Assembly (NCBI GenBank): GCA_947494085.1
Contig: CANLTP010000002.1
Location: 1-26,557, forward strand
Direction: 5' to 3'
DNA length: 26,557 bases
Source of the DNA: Actinomycetota bacterium
GTDB taxonomy: Bacteria; Actinomycetota; Actinomycetes; Nanopelagicales; Nanopelagicaceae
Positions 15,970-23,598 of the stretch are shown piece after piece. The notes beneath the pieces are model-generated. The model saw nothing but the letters and a program-made list of their open reading frames with translations. It made no database searches and was not told the DNA's origin. The translations under genes and the position numbers were made by a program. The stretch's first letter is position 1, and each line of letters starts with the position of its first letter.

Positions 15970-16743
15970 TTTTTCGCGGGCTATTTTAAATATTTCAATA
16001 ACCGAGAGAATCAAAACTGCAGGAAGTAAATCAACACTTCGCTTCAAGAACCACGGAACTCCATTTACTAATAACCATCTGAATTGAATAGATTTTTCCC
16101 TAACAGTTAATTCTCCCTCTTCGGGCATCGACAGGGACCAACCACGTTTTTGTAATTGAGTAGCAACTTCTCGGGCCAACTTCTTATGTCCAAGTTCTCC
16201 GGGATGCATCCGGTCAATATGCCAATTTCGCAGATTATGAACGTCTGGAATCTCTCGCGTCTTTATAAGGACTATTTCCAGCTCTTCGGCAATTGCTCGA
16301 TATACGACATTGACGGATTCGACTCGTTTGCGCAAAATTCGTTTAACTAACTTAGGAATTTTTAGTAATTGATTTGGATCATGTAGTTCAACCATGATTA
16401 CTTCGCTGCCTTGCTCCATAAGTTCTCTACAAGTGCGCAGAAGGTTTTGATGTAATTTTTGTGGGCTAAAACCGTTGCGCAGTAAATCATTTCCCCCAGC
16501 AACAACTCCACAAATATCTGGTGAAAGCGCCTTTGCAATACTTAATTGAATTCCTGACACTTCATCTGATTTCGCACCAGGTCTTGCAAGGTTTACATAA
16601 TTAACTTCATCGCGAAAACTCTTTGCTAAATAGTATGCCCAGCCTCTAAAGGTGCCATCTGGTGCTTCATCACCTGTACCAAATGCGGCGCTGTCTCCGA
16701 TCACCGCAAAGGTTAGATTTGGCGCAACCTGTACGGTGCTCAT
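15958..16743 (-). CDS. SGNH/GDSL-family hydrolase, second copy
   Basis: 261-aa SGNH hydrolase: FAVIGDSAAFGTG with nucleophile Ser18, VAGGNDLLRNG (GxND) and DRMHPGELGH (DxxH). No signal peptide; a hydrophobic stretch near the C-terminus (LLPAVLILSVIEIF) could anchor it in the membrane. ATG 16743 follows the stop of the upstream glycosyltransferase directly. As the last gene of a three-gene run with two GT4 glycosyltransferases, it may deacylate a glycolipid or cell-surface glycan made by them; this is inference from position. It shares the fold and tail idea of the 8210-8986 protein but is clearly diverged in sequence. Confidence 0.85.
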   Translation of the reverse strand: MSTVQVAPNLTFAVIGDSAAFGTGDEAPDGTFRGWAYYLAKSFRDEVNYVNLARPGAKSDEVSGIQLSIAKALSPDICGVVAGGNDLLRNGFSPQKLHQNLLRTCRELMEQGSEVIMVELHDPNQLLKIPKLVKRILRKRVESVNVVYRAIAEELEIVLIKTREIPDVHNLRNWHIDRMHPGELGHKKLAREVATQLQKRGWSLSMPEEGELTVREKSIQFRWLLVNGVPWFLKRSVDLLPAVLILSVIEIFKIAREKLVS

Positions 16744-17898
16744 TTAACTTGCCTTCGGCAACGCTGGAATATTTGGTTTACTTGGTATCCCGTGCACTTC
16801 CAACATTCGGTTCACGGTGTTTTCCCAAGGCATCTCTTCAGCAACTGCGCGAGCCCGTAGCCTTATTTTTCCTTTTCTAATAACTCTTTCAATCGCATCT
16901 GCAATCGAACTGTAATTATCATGCGCTGTTGCGCCGGCATGCGAGTTCGAATCTTGAATCAAGAATTCGCCCACCGCGTTTGAATTTGATGTAACAACTG
17001 GCGTTCCAGATGCTAAAGATTCAAGAGCAGCTAGACAGAAGGTTTCTAGCGGTCCAGGTGCAAGTGAAACATCTGCACTTGCCAGAATCGCAGCGACCTT
17101 ATTTCGATCAGCGATATATCCCAAAGTATCTATCGGATGACCTTTGGCCATTGTGCGAAGTTCTTTCCACATTGGCCCCATACCGACAACTACTAATCTG
17201 GCATCGAGTCCACGAGAACGTAATTCAATAAGCGCTTCGATACTGCGTTGTGGTTCCTTCTCTTTTGATAACCGACCGCAATGAACTAAGAGAATTTCTG
17301 AGCCTTTTAATAACTCTGTGCGCAGTTCCTCTGATCGGTTACTTGGATTGAAAACCTTTAGATCCACACCTAGTGGCACCTTCGTTAAATTCTTAGTCTT
17401 AAGTGAGATGAATTCGCGTGCCGCAAAATTAGTAGTCGCGATAATCTGATTGAAGTTTCTAGCAAACTTCTTATTATGAAAACTAACTAAAGTTCTACGA
17501 ATTATCTCTGGGAGTGGAACAAACCGTTTTGCCAATCCTTCTAGAGTTTCATGACTAAATGCCACAGTCGGCACATTCATTCGCTTTGCCCAACGACCAA
17601 TGCAATGCAGAGTAAATCGATCAGAGACTTCGATTCGATCTGGTTGTAGCTTTGCGATTAATTTGACCAATGCCCGATTGTTGCGAATTAATTGATATCC
17701 GCAACTGCCTGGCAAAATTATGCTGGGAACTGTTATTTTCTTTCCAAAGATTGTCTCTTCGGTGAATAGCCGAGTTCCTGGCACAATAAAAATAAACTCG
17801 TGACCCTGGGCTAAATATCCTCTACCTAGTTCATGCATAGTGGTTTTGATGCCACCGGAATTTGGTCCATAAAAATTAGCTACATGCACAATTCTCAT
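16744..17898 (-). CDS. GT4-family glycosyltransferase
   Basis: 384-aa GT-B fold enzyme. The N-terminal domain opens MRIVHVANFYGPNSGGIKTT with the glycine-rich acceptor-side loop; the C-terminal nucleotide-sugar domain has LLVHCGRLSKEKEPQRSIEAL and the EX7E-type motif in ETFCLAALESLASGTPVV. Expected to use a nucleotide-activated hexose on the cytosolic face of the membrane. ATG 17898 overlaps the upstream glycosyltransferase stop as ATGA, so the pair is co-translated. The donor and acceptor cannot be told from sequence; mannose and a phosphatidylinositol- or glucuronyl-glycerolipid acceptor are reasonable guesses by analogy. Confidence 0.86.
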   Translation of the reverse strand: MRIVHVANFYGPNSGGIKTTMHELGRGYLAQGHEFIFIVPGTRLFTEETIFGKKITVPSIILPGSCGYQLIRNNRALVKLIAKLQPDRIEVSDRFTLHCIGRWAKRMNVPTVAFSHETLEGLAKRFVPLPEIIRRTLVSFHNKKFARNFNQIIATTNFAAREFISLKTKNLTKVPLGVDLKVFNPSNRSEELRTELLKGSEILLVHCGRLSKEKEPQRSIEALIELRSRGLDARLVVVGMGPMWKELRTMAKGHPIDTLGYIADRNKVAAILASADVSLAPGPLETFCLAALESLASGTPVVTSNSNAVGEFLIQDSNSHAGATAHDNYSSIADAIERVIRKGKIRLRARAVAEEMPWENTVNRMLEVHGIPSKPNIPALPKAS

Positions 17899-19034
17899 GC
17901 CACGCTCCCATCTACATAGTTGCTGCGGTTGATAAGGATTTCTTCATAGTGATTGATTAGTTGGGCGTTGATTGTTGACCAAGTTCTACTCAACACAGAT
18001 TGACGTGCTTGCAGTGCCATATTTGCGCGATCATTTCGTAATTTAAAGTGCATCACTGTCGATTCAAGATCATCGGGTCGGTGAATGTTTATTACATATC
18101 CAGTTTTACCGTGGCTCACTAAATCTGCTGGCCCACCAGTAGTTGGGACTATGCAAGGAGTTCCTGCTGAAAGTGCTTCTTGTACGGCTTGGCAGAAAGT
18201 TTCGTTTGGTCCTGGATGAATAAATAAATCTAGACTTGCATAAATTTCGGCAAGATCTTCTCCATTTTTATGTCCCATAAAGATTGCATTTGGTAAATCT
18301 TTTTTTAGCCGCTCTTTTGCCGGTCCGTCACCAGTAATAATCAGAAGATTATTTGGATCACGATCTAAATATTTAAGATCGCTGATCCGCTTCTCTTTCG
18401 CTAAGCGACCAACAAAACCAATAATGGTTTTTTTACCAGTTGGATCCCAATATTTACGTAGCGATTCACTTCGCTTATTTGGGTGGAATAATTCATTATT
18501 TACACCGCGTTGCCACAAATAGACTTCAGGCACACCTTGCGATTTCAGTTCTAAGCAAGCCGATCTAGATGGTGCCAATGTTCGATCGGTTTGGGAATGA
18601 ATCTTTCCGACTAATTTTCTAAGTGAGCTATGTGCGATATCAAAACCATAATGACTAGCAAAGCCTGCCATATCTGTCTGATAAACCGAGAGCGTTGGAA
18701 TGTCTAATTTCTTTGCAACTTTTGCACCATGCATGCCAAGCAACATCGGTGATGCTAAGTGAATTACATCTGGCGAAAAGCCATCAATTAAATGTTCTAG
18801 TCTGCGATTTGGTAAGCCGATTGGTAGCCCAATTGGAATCACACTCTGAATCGGCAGTGCTGGAATTGTTTTTACCTTATGTCCGGCATATTCCTTTGGA
18901 GTTCCTTCACTCTCCGGCGCAATTACCAGAGCTTCGTGACCACCGGCACCAAGACTTTCGAGGATGCGAAGGACTGAATTAGTTACGCCATTTATCTGTG
19001 GCAAGAATGATTCTGTAACTATCGCTACCTTCAT
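17895..19034 (-). CDS. GT4 glycosyltransferase, MgtA/PimB-like
   Basis: 379-aa GT-B glycosyltransferase. KVAIVTESFLPQINGVTNSV at the N-terminus closely follows the pattern of actinobacterial MgtA-type alpha-mannosyltransferases (GDP-mannose to a glucuronyl-diacylglycerol acceptor). Donor-site signatures are FVGRLAKEKR, LLIITGDGPAKERL and NETFCQAVQEALSAGTP. The start is placed at ATG 19034; an in-frame TTG lies at 19043. TATTGT five bases before ATG 19034 suggests a leaderless start. First gene of a three-gene operon with a second GT4 and an SGNH hydrolase. The MgtA assignment is a resemblance, so no symbol is given. Confidence 0.85.
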   Translation of the reverse strand: MKVAIVTESFLPQINGVTNSVLRILESLGAGGHEALVIAPESEGTPKEYAGHKVKTIPALPIQSVIPIGLPIGLPNRRLEHLIDGFSPDVIHLASPMLLGMHGAKVAKKLDIPTLSVYQTDMAGFASHYGFDIAHSSLRKLVGKIHSQTDRTLAPSRSACLELKSQGVPEVYLWQRGVNNELFHPNKRSESLRKYWDPTGKKTIIGFVGRLAKEKRISDLKYLDRDPNNLLIITGDGPAKERLKKDLPNAIFMGHKNGEDLAEIYASLDLFIHPGPNETFCQAVQEALSAGTPCIVPTTGGPADLVSHGKTGYVINIHRPDDLESTVMHFKLRNDRANMALQARQSVLSRTWSTINAQLINHYEEILINRSNYVDGSVA

Positions 19035-19039
19035 GGGAA

Positions 19040-19045
19040 ACAATA
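19040..19045 (-). promoter_or_regulatory. Candidate leaderless -10 (TATTGT) of the glycosyltransferase operon
   Basis: TATTGT ends five bases before ATG 19034; +1 would fall near the start codon. Confidence 0.38.
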
Positions 19046-19116
19046 TGAGGTTTAAAGCAATCCACAGCAGGTTCTAAGGGTTAAATGTCGCTGAACCTAA
19101 GGTTAATTATTGTTTA

Positions 19117-19863
19117 CTACTTCTTTCCCTGGTTCGCTACCGCTTCAATTGCAGACTTAGCCGCCACTGGATCTAAGTATTCGCCGCCCTTTTTAACTGG
19201 CTTAAAATTATCGTCGAACTCATAAAGCAGTGGAATTCCAGTTGGGATATTTACGCCCGCGATATCAGCATCTGAAATTTGGTCAATATGTTTAACCATC
19301 GCACGAATTGAATTTCCGTGAGCAGTAACCAGAACTGTTTTCCCAGAATTTAAATCTGCAGTTAGTTCACTCTCTAAATACGGAACCATGCGAGTAACAA
19401 CATCTTTTAGACATTCCGTTTTGGGCAATTTAGAACCCAAATCGGCATAACGCGCATCACCGAATTGTGAATATTTATCGTTGTCATCAATTGGTGGTGG
19501 TGGAACATCGAATGAGCGGCGCCATAATTGGAATTGCTCTTCGCCATATTGCGCCAAAGTTTCTTTCTTATCTTTTCCTTGAAGGGCGCCATAATGACGT
19601 TCATTCAAACGCCAGCTGCGATTTACCTGAATCCAATGGCGATCGGCCTCATCTAAAGCTAATTGTGAAGTATGGATCGCGCGACGAAGAAGTGATGTGT
19701 GAACAATGTCTGGCAACAAGCCACGCTCTTTAAGTAATTGACCGCCGCGCTTTGCTTCGCCAATACCTTTTTCAGATAAGCGAACATCAACCCAACCGGT
19801 AAATAAGTTGAGCGCATTCCATTCACTCTCACCGTGGCGCAGCAAAATTAATTTCTTTGTCAT
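19117..19863 (-). CDS. gpmA: 2,3-bisphosphoglycerate-dependent phosphoglycerate mutase
   Basis: 248-aa dPGM interconverting 3- and 2-phosphoglycerate in glycolysis. Signatures are LRHGESEWN with phospho-acceptor His10, the [15 protein letters not shown] loop, [11 protein letters not shown] with the catalytic Glu, [10 protein letters not shown] and [10 protein letters not shown] with the second catalytic His. Full length. Start ATG 19863; upstream AGGA at eight bases serves as ribosome binding site, though the overlapping TAGGAT with a six-base gap also fits a -10. It follows the YbjN-like gene after 19 bases. The order mshA-ybjN-gpm is that of Mycobacterium. Confidence 0.97.
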   Translation of the reverse strand: MTKKLILLRHGESEWNALNLFTGWVDVRLSEKGIGEAKRGGQLLKERGLLPDIVHTSLLRRAIHTSQLALDEADRHWIQVNRSWRLNERHYGALQGKDKKETLAQYGEEQFQLWRRSFDVPPPPIDDNDKYSQFGDARYADLGSKLPKTECLKDVVTRMVPYLESELTADLNSGKTVLVTAHGNSIRAMVKHIDQISDADIAGVNIPTGIPLLYEFDDNFKPVKKGGEYLDPVAAKSAIEAVANQGKK

Positions 19864-19882
19864 AGTTAAATCCTATTTCCTA

Positions 19883-20359
19883 TTAGATTAAATGTTCAAA
19901 TGCTTTTAGATTTGAAAGTGATTCACCGCGTGAAACTCGCCAAGCCCATTCCCGACGGATAGATGATGCAAAGCCAAGTTCGAGCAGTGGATTAAATGAG
20001 GAATCTGAATATTGAAGAACGGCGCCAAGGATGCGATCGATTTCAATATCAGTTACTGCTGGCAATGGCAGACGTCCTACTAGGAAAACATCACCAAGTT
20101 CATTGATTGCAAAAGTTACGGCATACATCGAAGCATTCTTAGTAAGAAGCCATTCGTGCACTTTGTCGGCGTTCTCATCTGGTTTACGAATAACAAAGGC
20201 ATTGATACTTAATGAATTATCGCCAACGATTAAAGCGCAATGGGTCTGCAGCTTTTTCTCACCTGGCAAGGTAACAAGAAAGGTATTTGCGCTACTTTTT
20301 TCGAAATCTAAATCGTGGGATTCTAGAAACTCTTCAATTATTACTCGTGGATCAATCAT
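19883..20359 (-). CDS. YbjN-domain protein
   Basis: 158-aa soluble protein of the YbjN family, whose fold resembles the type III secretion chaperones. The family pattern is an N-terminal helix (DPRVIIEEFLESHDLDFE), strands around NTFLVTLPGEKKL and INAFVIRKPDEN, HEWLLTKNASMYAVTFAINELGDVFLVGRLPL, and a C-terminal helix ending LGFASSIRREWAWR. Its biochemical role is not established; it is consistently found next to mshA in actinobacteria. Start placed at ATG 20359, two bases after the mshA stop; an upstream in-frame codon at 20377 lies inside mshA and is less likely. Confidence 0.85.
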   Translation of the reverse strand: MIDPRVIIEEFLESHDLDFEKSSANTFLVTLPGEKKLQTHCALIVGDNSLSINAFVIRKPDENADKVHEWLLTKNASMYAVTFAINELGDVFLVGRLPLPAVTDIEIDRILGAVLQYSDSSFNPLLELGFASSIRREWAWRVSRGESLSNLKAFEHLI

Positions 20360-20361
20360 CG

Positions 20362-21630
20362 TTATTGAGCAACCCATAATGGATTTGATTTTGGCTTTGA
20401 TAAGACCCAGTCATAAACATCAAGGGTCTGACGCGCAGTTGTCTCCCAACCAAATTTCTTTGCGTGATCAAGTGCGCCCATAGATAACAGGATTCGACGT
20501 TGTGGTTCAGCAATTAAACGTGAAATAACCGAGGCCCAAGCCTTTGAATCATGGCCGTCAACCAACGTTCCAGAAATTCCATCAGATACCGCGGTGCGAA
20601 GTCCACCGACTGCACTTGCAACAACCGGGGTTCCACAAGCCTGCGCTTCTAGTGCAACAAGTCCAAAACTTTCAGAGTAGGAAGGAACACAGACTAAATC
20701 TGATGCGCGATACCAATCAGCAAGTTCAGTTCTAGAAACTGGTTCCTTAAAGTGAATTAAATCTGCAACACCTAAGAAGGTCGCAAGTTTCGCTAAGCGA
20801 TCTGGTTCGTTGATTCCGGTTCCAGATGCACCGCCCATGATTACAAGTGCTAACTTCGAACGAAGGTGTGGAGCATGTGAAACTAATTCCGCAACCGCAC
20901 GAACTAAAACTTCTGGGCCCTTATGTGGCTGGATTCGACCAACGAATAACAACATGATCGCATCAGGAGCAACATCTAAAATATTTCGCGCACTGGCTTT
21001 TCCATGTCCTGGAGTAAATCGTTGCAAATCAACGCCAGGTGTTACAACTTTTACTAGATCAGAATTCGCGCCATATAGCGAAACCAAACTTGCAGCTTCA
21101 GCATCAGTATTAGCAATCAAAGCTTTTGCATTCTGCACAATCTGTTCTTCGCCAAGTGCGCGAATAAGTGGTTCTGGAGTATCGCCTTCTGCAAGTGCCT
21201 GATTCTTAACCTTTGCCATTGTGTGCATAGTGTGAACAAGTGGCACACCAGTGCGTTCTGAAATCATCCAACCAAGTTGTCCACTGATCCAATAATGTGA
21301 ATGAATGATGTCGTAATAATCATTTGGCTTGGCACTTTGATGTTCCATGAATGCATGTGTCAGCGCACTAATTTGTGAAGGTAATTCCTCTTTAGTTAGC
21401 GCACCAATTGGTCCGGCTTCTAAATGATGAACTGTTACACCTTTTGCAATTTCAACCGCATCAGCTAAACCAGTTTTATCTGCGCGAGTAAAGATATCTA
21501 CTTCAACACCAGCATTAGCCATCTTGATTGAATTCTCAATTACATAAACATTCATTCCACCTGCATCGCCCATGCCTGCTTGTTCAAGTGGAGATGTGTG
21601 AACCATTAATGTTGCAATGCGGCTTTTCAT
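20362..21630 (-). CDS. mshA: D-inositol-3-phosphate glycosyltransferase (mycothiol biosynthesis)
   Basis: First committed enzyme of mycothiol synthesis: transfers GlcNAc from UDP-GlcNAc to 1L-inositol-1-phosphate. 422 aa, GT4. The MshA hallmark TSPLEQAGMGDAGGMNVYV (residues 12-30) includes the inositol-phosphate-contacting loop; HSHYWISGQLGW near 110-121 and TMHTMAKVKN near 134-143 are also typical. The donor site has FVGRIQPHKGPE (229-240) and the E320-x7-E328 pair in SESFGLVALE. ATG 21630 follows the asparaginase stop directly. With gpmA, YbjN and cysS in the window, it indicates an actinobacterium making mycothiol. Confidence 0.95.
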   Translation of the reverse strand: MKSRIATLMVHTSPLEQAGMGDAGGMNVYVIENSIKMANAGVEVDIFTRADKTGLADAVEIAKGVTVHHLEAGPIGALTKEELPSQISALTHAFMEHQSAKPNDYYDIIHSHYWISGQLGWMISERTGVPLVHTMHTMAKVKNQALAEGDTPEPLIRALGEEQIVQNAKALIANTDAEAASLVSLYGANSDLVKVVTPGVDLQRFTPGHGKASARNILDVAPDAIMLLFVGRIQPHKGPEVLVRAVAELVSHAPHLRSKLALVIMGGASGTGINEPDRLAKLATFLGVADLIHFKEPVSRTELADWYRASDLVCVPSYSESFGLVALEAQACGTPVVASAVGGLRTAVSDGISGTLVDGHDSKAWASVISRLIAEPQRRILLSMGALDHAKKFGWETTARQTLDVYDWVLSKPKSNPLWVAQ

Positions 21631-22563
21631 TTACAACACCGCCCGCATTCCGCCAACAATATTTGCGCCACCATAAACATTCAACGCTTCTTCAGTTGTA
21701 GTAATTCCCCACTCCAAAAGCGCCGCATGCATAATCGCGCCAAACGCCCGCCAAGAACCATCACTAATCTTGAAAACTAAAGTGCGCCCATCAGTCATTG
21801 AAGCAACTTCAACAGCTTCGGCGCCCTCCTTCATAAACAATCCAGGAACAGATTTCATGGTGCGAGTTGTCAATCGACCTTCGCCCGCAACCATCTCTGG
21901 AAATGCTCTAGCCGCGCTCATTACTTCAACATGAACTGGATCTTTTGAAATAGTTATATTGCGAATCGCAGTTGCTAATTCCCGAGTGCTCAAAGCAAAG
22001 AGTGGAGCCCCACAACCATCAAAGGTTTTATTCGAAACCTTTGCGCCAGCCAAGCTTTCAATCTCGGCTAAAACCGCTACCTGCAGCGGATGATCTGCAT
22101 TTAAATAAGTATTTGTATCCCAGCCATTAATTACACATGTTGCAAGCATTCCGGCATGTTTTCCAGAACAGTTCATCGCTAACCGTGTTGCTGGTCTCTC
22201 GCCCCAAGCAATTCGTTCAGCATCGCCAAGTGGTTTATCAAATGCACACTGCAAATAGTTTTCAGTTAAACCAACGCTTGCCAAAATTTCTAGAACACCT
22301 TCTTGATGCATCGCCGCACCGGAATGACTTGCTTCGACTAGCGCCAACAACCTTGGCTCGAGTTTCAAACCATTGCGCACCATCGCACTTGCCTGCATGC
22401 ACTTCACCGAAGACCTTGGAAAAATTGGCATATCAACGCTGCCCTTAATTTTGTGAACTGTGCCATCAGCATTCAACATAATTAAATGTCCACTATGGAT
22501 CGATTCAACTAAACCATTTCGAGTAAGTTCAGCTAAAACGTCACCTTGAAAATTATCGCTCAA
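21631..22563 (-). CDS. L-asparaginase II-type protein
   Basis: 310-aa protein of the Asparaginase_II (R. etli AnsA-like) family, unrelated to classical type I/II asparaginases. Visible patterns are SGHLIMLNADGTV, PRSSVKCMQASAMV with a Ser/Lys pair thought to act in catalysis, ASHSGAAMHQEGV, MNCSGKHAGMLATC with conserved Cys and His, and DGCGAPLFALS. It should hydrolyse asparagine to aspartate and ammonia in the cytosol. The start is a TTG at 22563, two bases after the nitrobindin stop; the next ATG is 28 codons in and would cut conserved residues. It lies directly upstream of mshA in one run. Substrate is by family only. Confidence 0.86.
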   Translation of the reverse strand: MSDNFQGDVLAELTRNGLVESIHSGHLIMLNADGTVHKIKGSVDMPIFPRSSVKCMQASAMVRNGLKLEPRLLALVEASHSGAAMHQEGVLEILASVGLTENYLQCAFDKPLGDAERIAWGERPATRLAMNCSGKHAGMLATCVINGWDTNTYLNADHPLQVAVLAEIESLAGAKVSNKTFDGCGAPLFALSTRELATAIRNITISKDPVHVEVMSAARAFPEMVAGEGRLTTRTMKSVPGLFMKEGAEAVEVASMTDGRTLVFKISDGSWRAFGAIMHAALLEWGITTTEEALNVYGGANIVGGMRAVL

Positions 22564-22565
22564 TT

Positions 22566-23069
22566 TTATTCGCCAGCCTGGCGTTCTAGACTCGACCAGA
22601 TGTGTGCCTGCAAAGTTTGACCTTCGGCTGCCATGTCATATGCAAAAAACAATTGACCTTCAACTAAACCATAAAGACGTTGTCCTGCTGTAACAATCTT
22701 TGCTGATGGTGCGGAATATCCTTGATCCATTGCTAATTGAATCTTTGGTCCGTCGTGCACACCAACCCAGCCTTCAGAAATTCCAGTGCTATGAGCCAAC
22801 ACAACTTCTAAAGTTTTATTCTCTTTCGGGCGCCAGAATCCAACTTCGGAACCAGCGGGGCGCAAGATTTCATTCTTGTCATTAATAATCCAAGAACGAG
22901 AAAAGTAATTTAAGAATGGGCGACCGTCGTGATTAAAAGTTACTTCTTGTGCAAATTGAAAGGGTTCGATTCCAGGATATTCACCAGAACCTTTTCCACG
23001 CCAAGTTCCAATCAACCAGGCAAGTGGATAACAATCCGGATGCACGCCTTCGGGAATTTCAAACACCAT
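22566..23069 (-). CDS. Nitrobindin-like heme-binding beta-barrel protein
   Basis: 167-aa ten-stranded FABP-like barrel (THAP4 heme-binding/DUF1794 family). The family signature GTWRGKGSGEYPGI sits at residues 21-34 and the C-terminal HIWSSLER supplies the proximal heme ligand, His156. Nitrobindins hold ferric heme and react with NO or peroxynitrite. No signal peptide; cytosolic. ATG 23069 lies inside the 3' end of the 40-aa membrane smORF (overlap 11 bases), suggesting coupled translation. Neighbouring DsrE, YgfZ and Fur-family genes make a redox/iron setting. Confidence 0.9.
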   Translation of the reverse strand: MVFEIPEGVHPDCYPLAWLIGTWRGKGSGEYPGIEPFQFAQEVTFNHDGRPFLNYFSRSWIINDKNEILRPAGSEVGFWRPKENKTLEVVLAHSTGISEGWVGVHDGPKIQLAMDQGYSAPSAKIVTAGQRLYGLVEGQLFFAYDMAAEGQTLQAHIWSSLERQAGE

Positions 23070-23181
23070 CTGTGGACTCGCCTTTCCAAGACTTAACAGC
23101 GCCGCGGATTCCCTTTAAAAATAAAAATAATCCGACTAGCAACGTGACCGCAATCAATAAAACGGTGGTCACGGTTTCCAT
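23059..23181 (-). CDS. 40-aa single-pass membrane protein (smORF)
   Basis: Reading from ATG 23181: METVTTVLLIAV, then TLLVGLFLFL, then a basic tail KGIRGAVKSWKGE and the end STDGV, stop TGA at 23061-23059. One clear hydrophobic helix (about residues 4-22) followed by four lysines/arginines fits a small protein with its C-terminus inside. Three things support it as real: TACCCT lies exactly six bases before the ATG (leaderless promoter as in neighbours), it fills the otherwise empty gap upstream of nitrobindin, and its stop overlaps the nitrobindin start. No known family is recognised. It would be the first gene of a run reaching gpmA. Confidence 0.62.
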   Translation of the reverse strand: METVTTVLLIAVTLLVGLFLFLKGIRGAVKSWKGESTDGV

Positions 23182-23187
23182 TGTCTA

Positions 23188-23193
23188 AGGGTA
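23188..23193 (-). promoter_or_regulatory. Leaderless -10 (TACCCT) of the smORF-nitrobindin run
   Basis: TACCCT ends six bases before ATG 23181, the same spacing as at ppx, phoU, senX3 and the LpqE-like gene. Confidence 0.45.
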
Positions 23194-23207
23194 ATGCCCT
23201 CAGCGAG

Positions 23208-23213
23208 TAGAGT
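23208..23213 (+). promoter_or_regulatory. Leaderless -10 (TAGAGT) of the DsrE-family gene
   Basis: TAGAGT ends seven bases before ATG 23221 and decides the start: the upstream in-frame ATG at 23194 would lie before this promoter. Confidence 0.42.
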
Positions 23214-23220
23214 CTCGCCC

Positions 23221-23598
23221 ATGAAAAGTGCTAACTCTGTTGCGAAGCTAGTCGTGAAAGTAATGGCCGGAGCGAATGATCCCGAGCGCTGCGCACAAGC
23301 ATTTACCGTTGCATCAACCGCACTTGCTAGTGGCGCCGAAGTTTCACTCTGGCTTACTGGCGATGCCGCATGGTTTGCAGTCCCTGGAAAATGTGAAGAA
23401 TTTGAATTACCGCACTCTGCAAAATTAGCTGACCTGCGCGATGCAATATTGGCTGGTGGAAAAATAACACTTTGCACGCAATGCGCTGTCCGCCGTGGAA
23501 TTAATGAAGGCGATCAAATCCCTGGAATTGTTATCGCTGGTGCTGCAAGTTTTGTTGAAGAAATCCTGCAACCAAATGTGCAAGCTTTAGTTTATTAA
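23221..23598 (+). CDS. DsrE/DsrF-family (sulfur-relay-like) protein
   Basis: 125-aa alpha/beta protein of the DsrE-like fold. It begins with strand AKLVVKVMAG, then DPERCAQAFTVASTALASGAEVSLWLTGDAAWF, the usual helix-strand unit, and carries a CxxC pair (Cys85, Cys88) in LCTQCAVRRGI where DsrE/TusD proteins hold their sulfur-carrying cysteine. There is a further Cys near residue 24. It may accept or hand on persulfide sulfur or act in thiol redox; no partner TusE/DsrC is in view. Start chosen at ATG 23221 rather than 23194. It converges on ygfZ with a 12-base overlap. Confidence 0.8.
   Translation: MKSANSVAKLVVKVMAGANDPERCAQAFTVASTALASGAEVSLWLTGDAAWFAVPGKCEEFELPHSAKLADLRDAILAGGKITLCTQCAVRRGINEGDQIPGIVIAGAASFVEEILQPNVQALVY

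Noticed and set aside
19069..19106. Inverted AGGTTC/GAACCT and near-direct CTAAGGGTTAA/CTAAGGTTAA between gpmA and the glycosyltransferase operon
   Set aside because: Only a 6-bp stem with an 18-base loop and no T-run; the direct copies are short and 23 bases apart, not 11. Too weak for a terminator or operator call.
19864..19882. Separate leaderless promoter for gpmA (TAGGAT six bases before ATG)
   Set aside because: The same bases give a normal AGGA ribosome binding site and the gene follows ybjN by 19 bases in an apparent operon, so the hexamer match is likely incidental.
20031..20483. 150-codon plus-strand open frame across the ybjN-like/mshA junction
   Set aside because: Antisense to two genes of known families, low-complexity Ser/Arg composition, no promoter or ribosome binding site.
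23194..23220. Upstream ATG for the DsrE-family gene
   Set aside because: It precedes the TAGAGT hexamer placed seven bases before ATG 23221, and the nine extra residues do not fit the opening strand of the fold.
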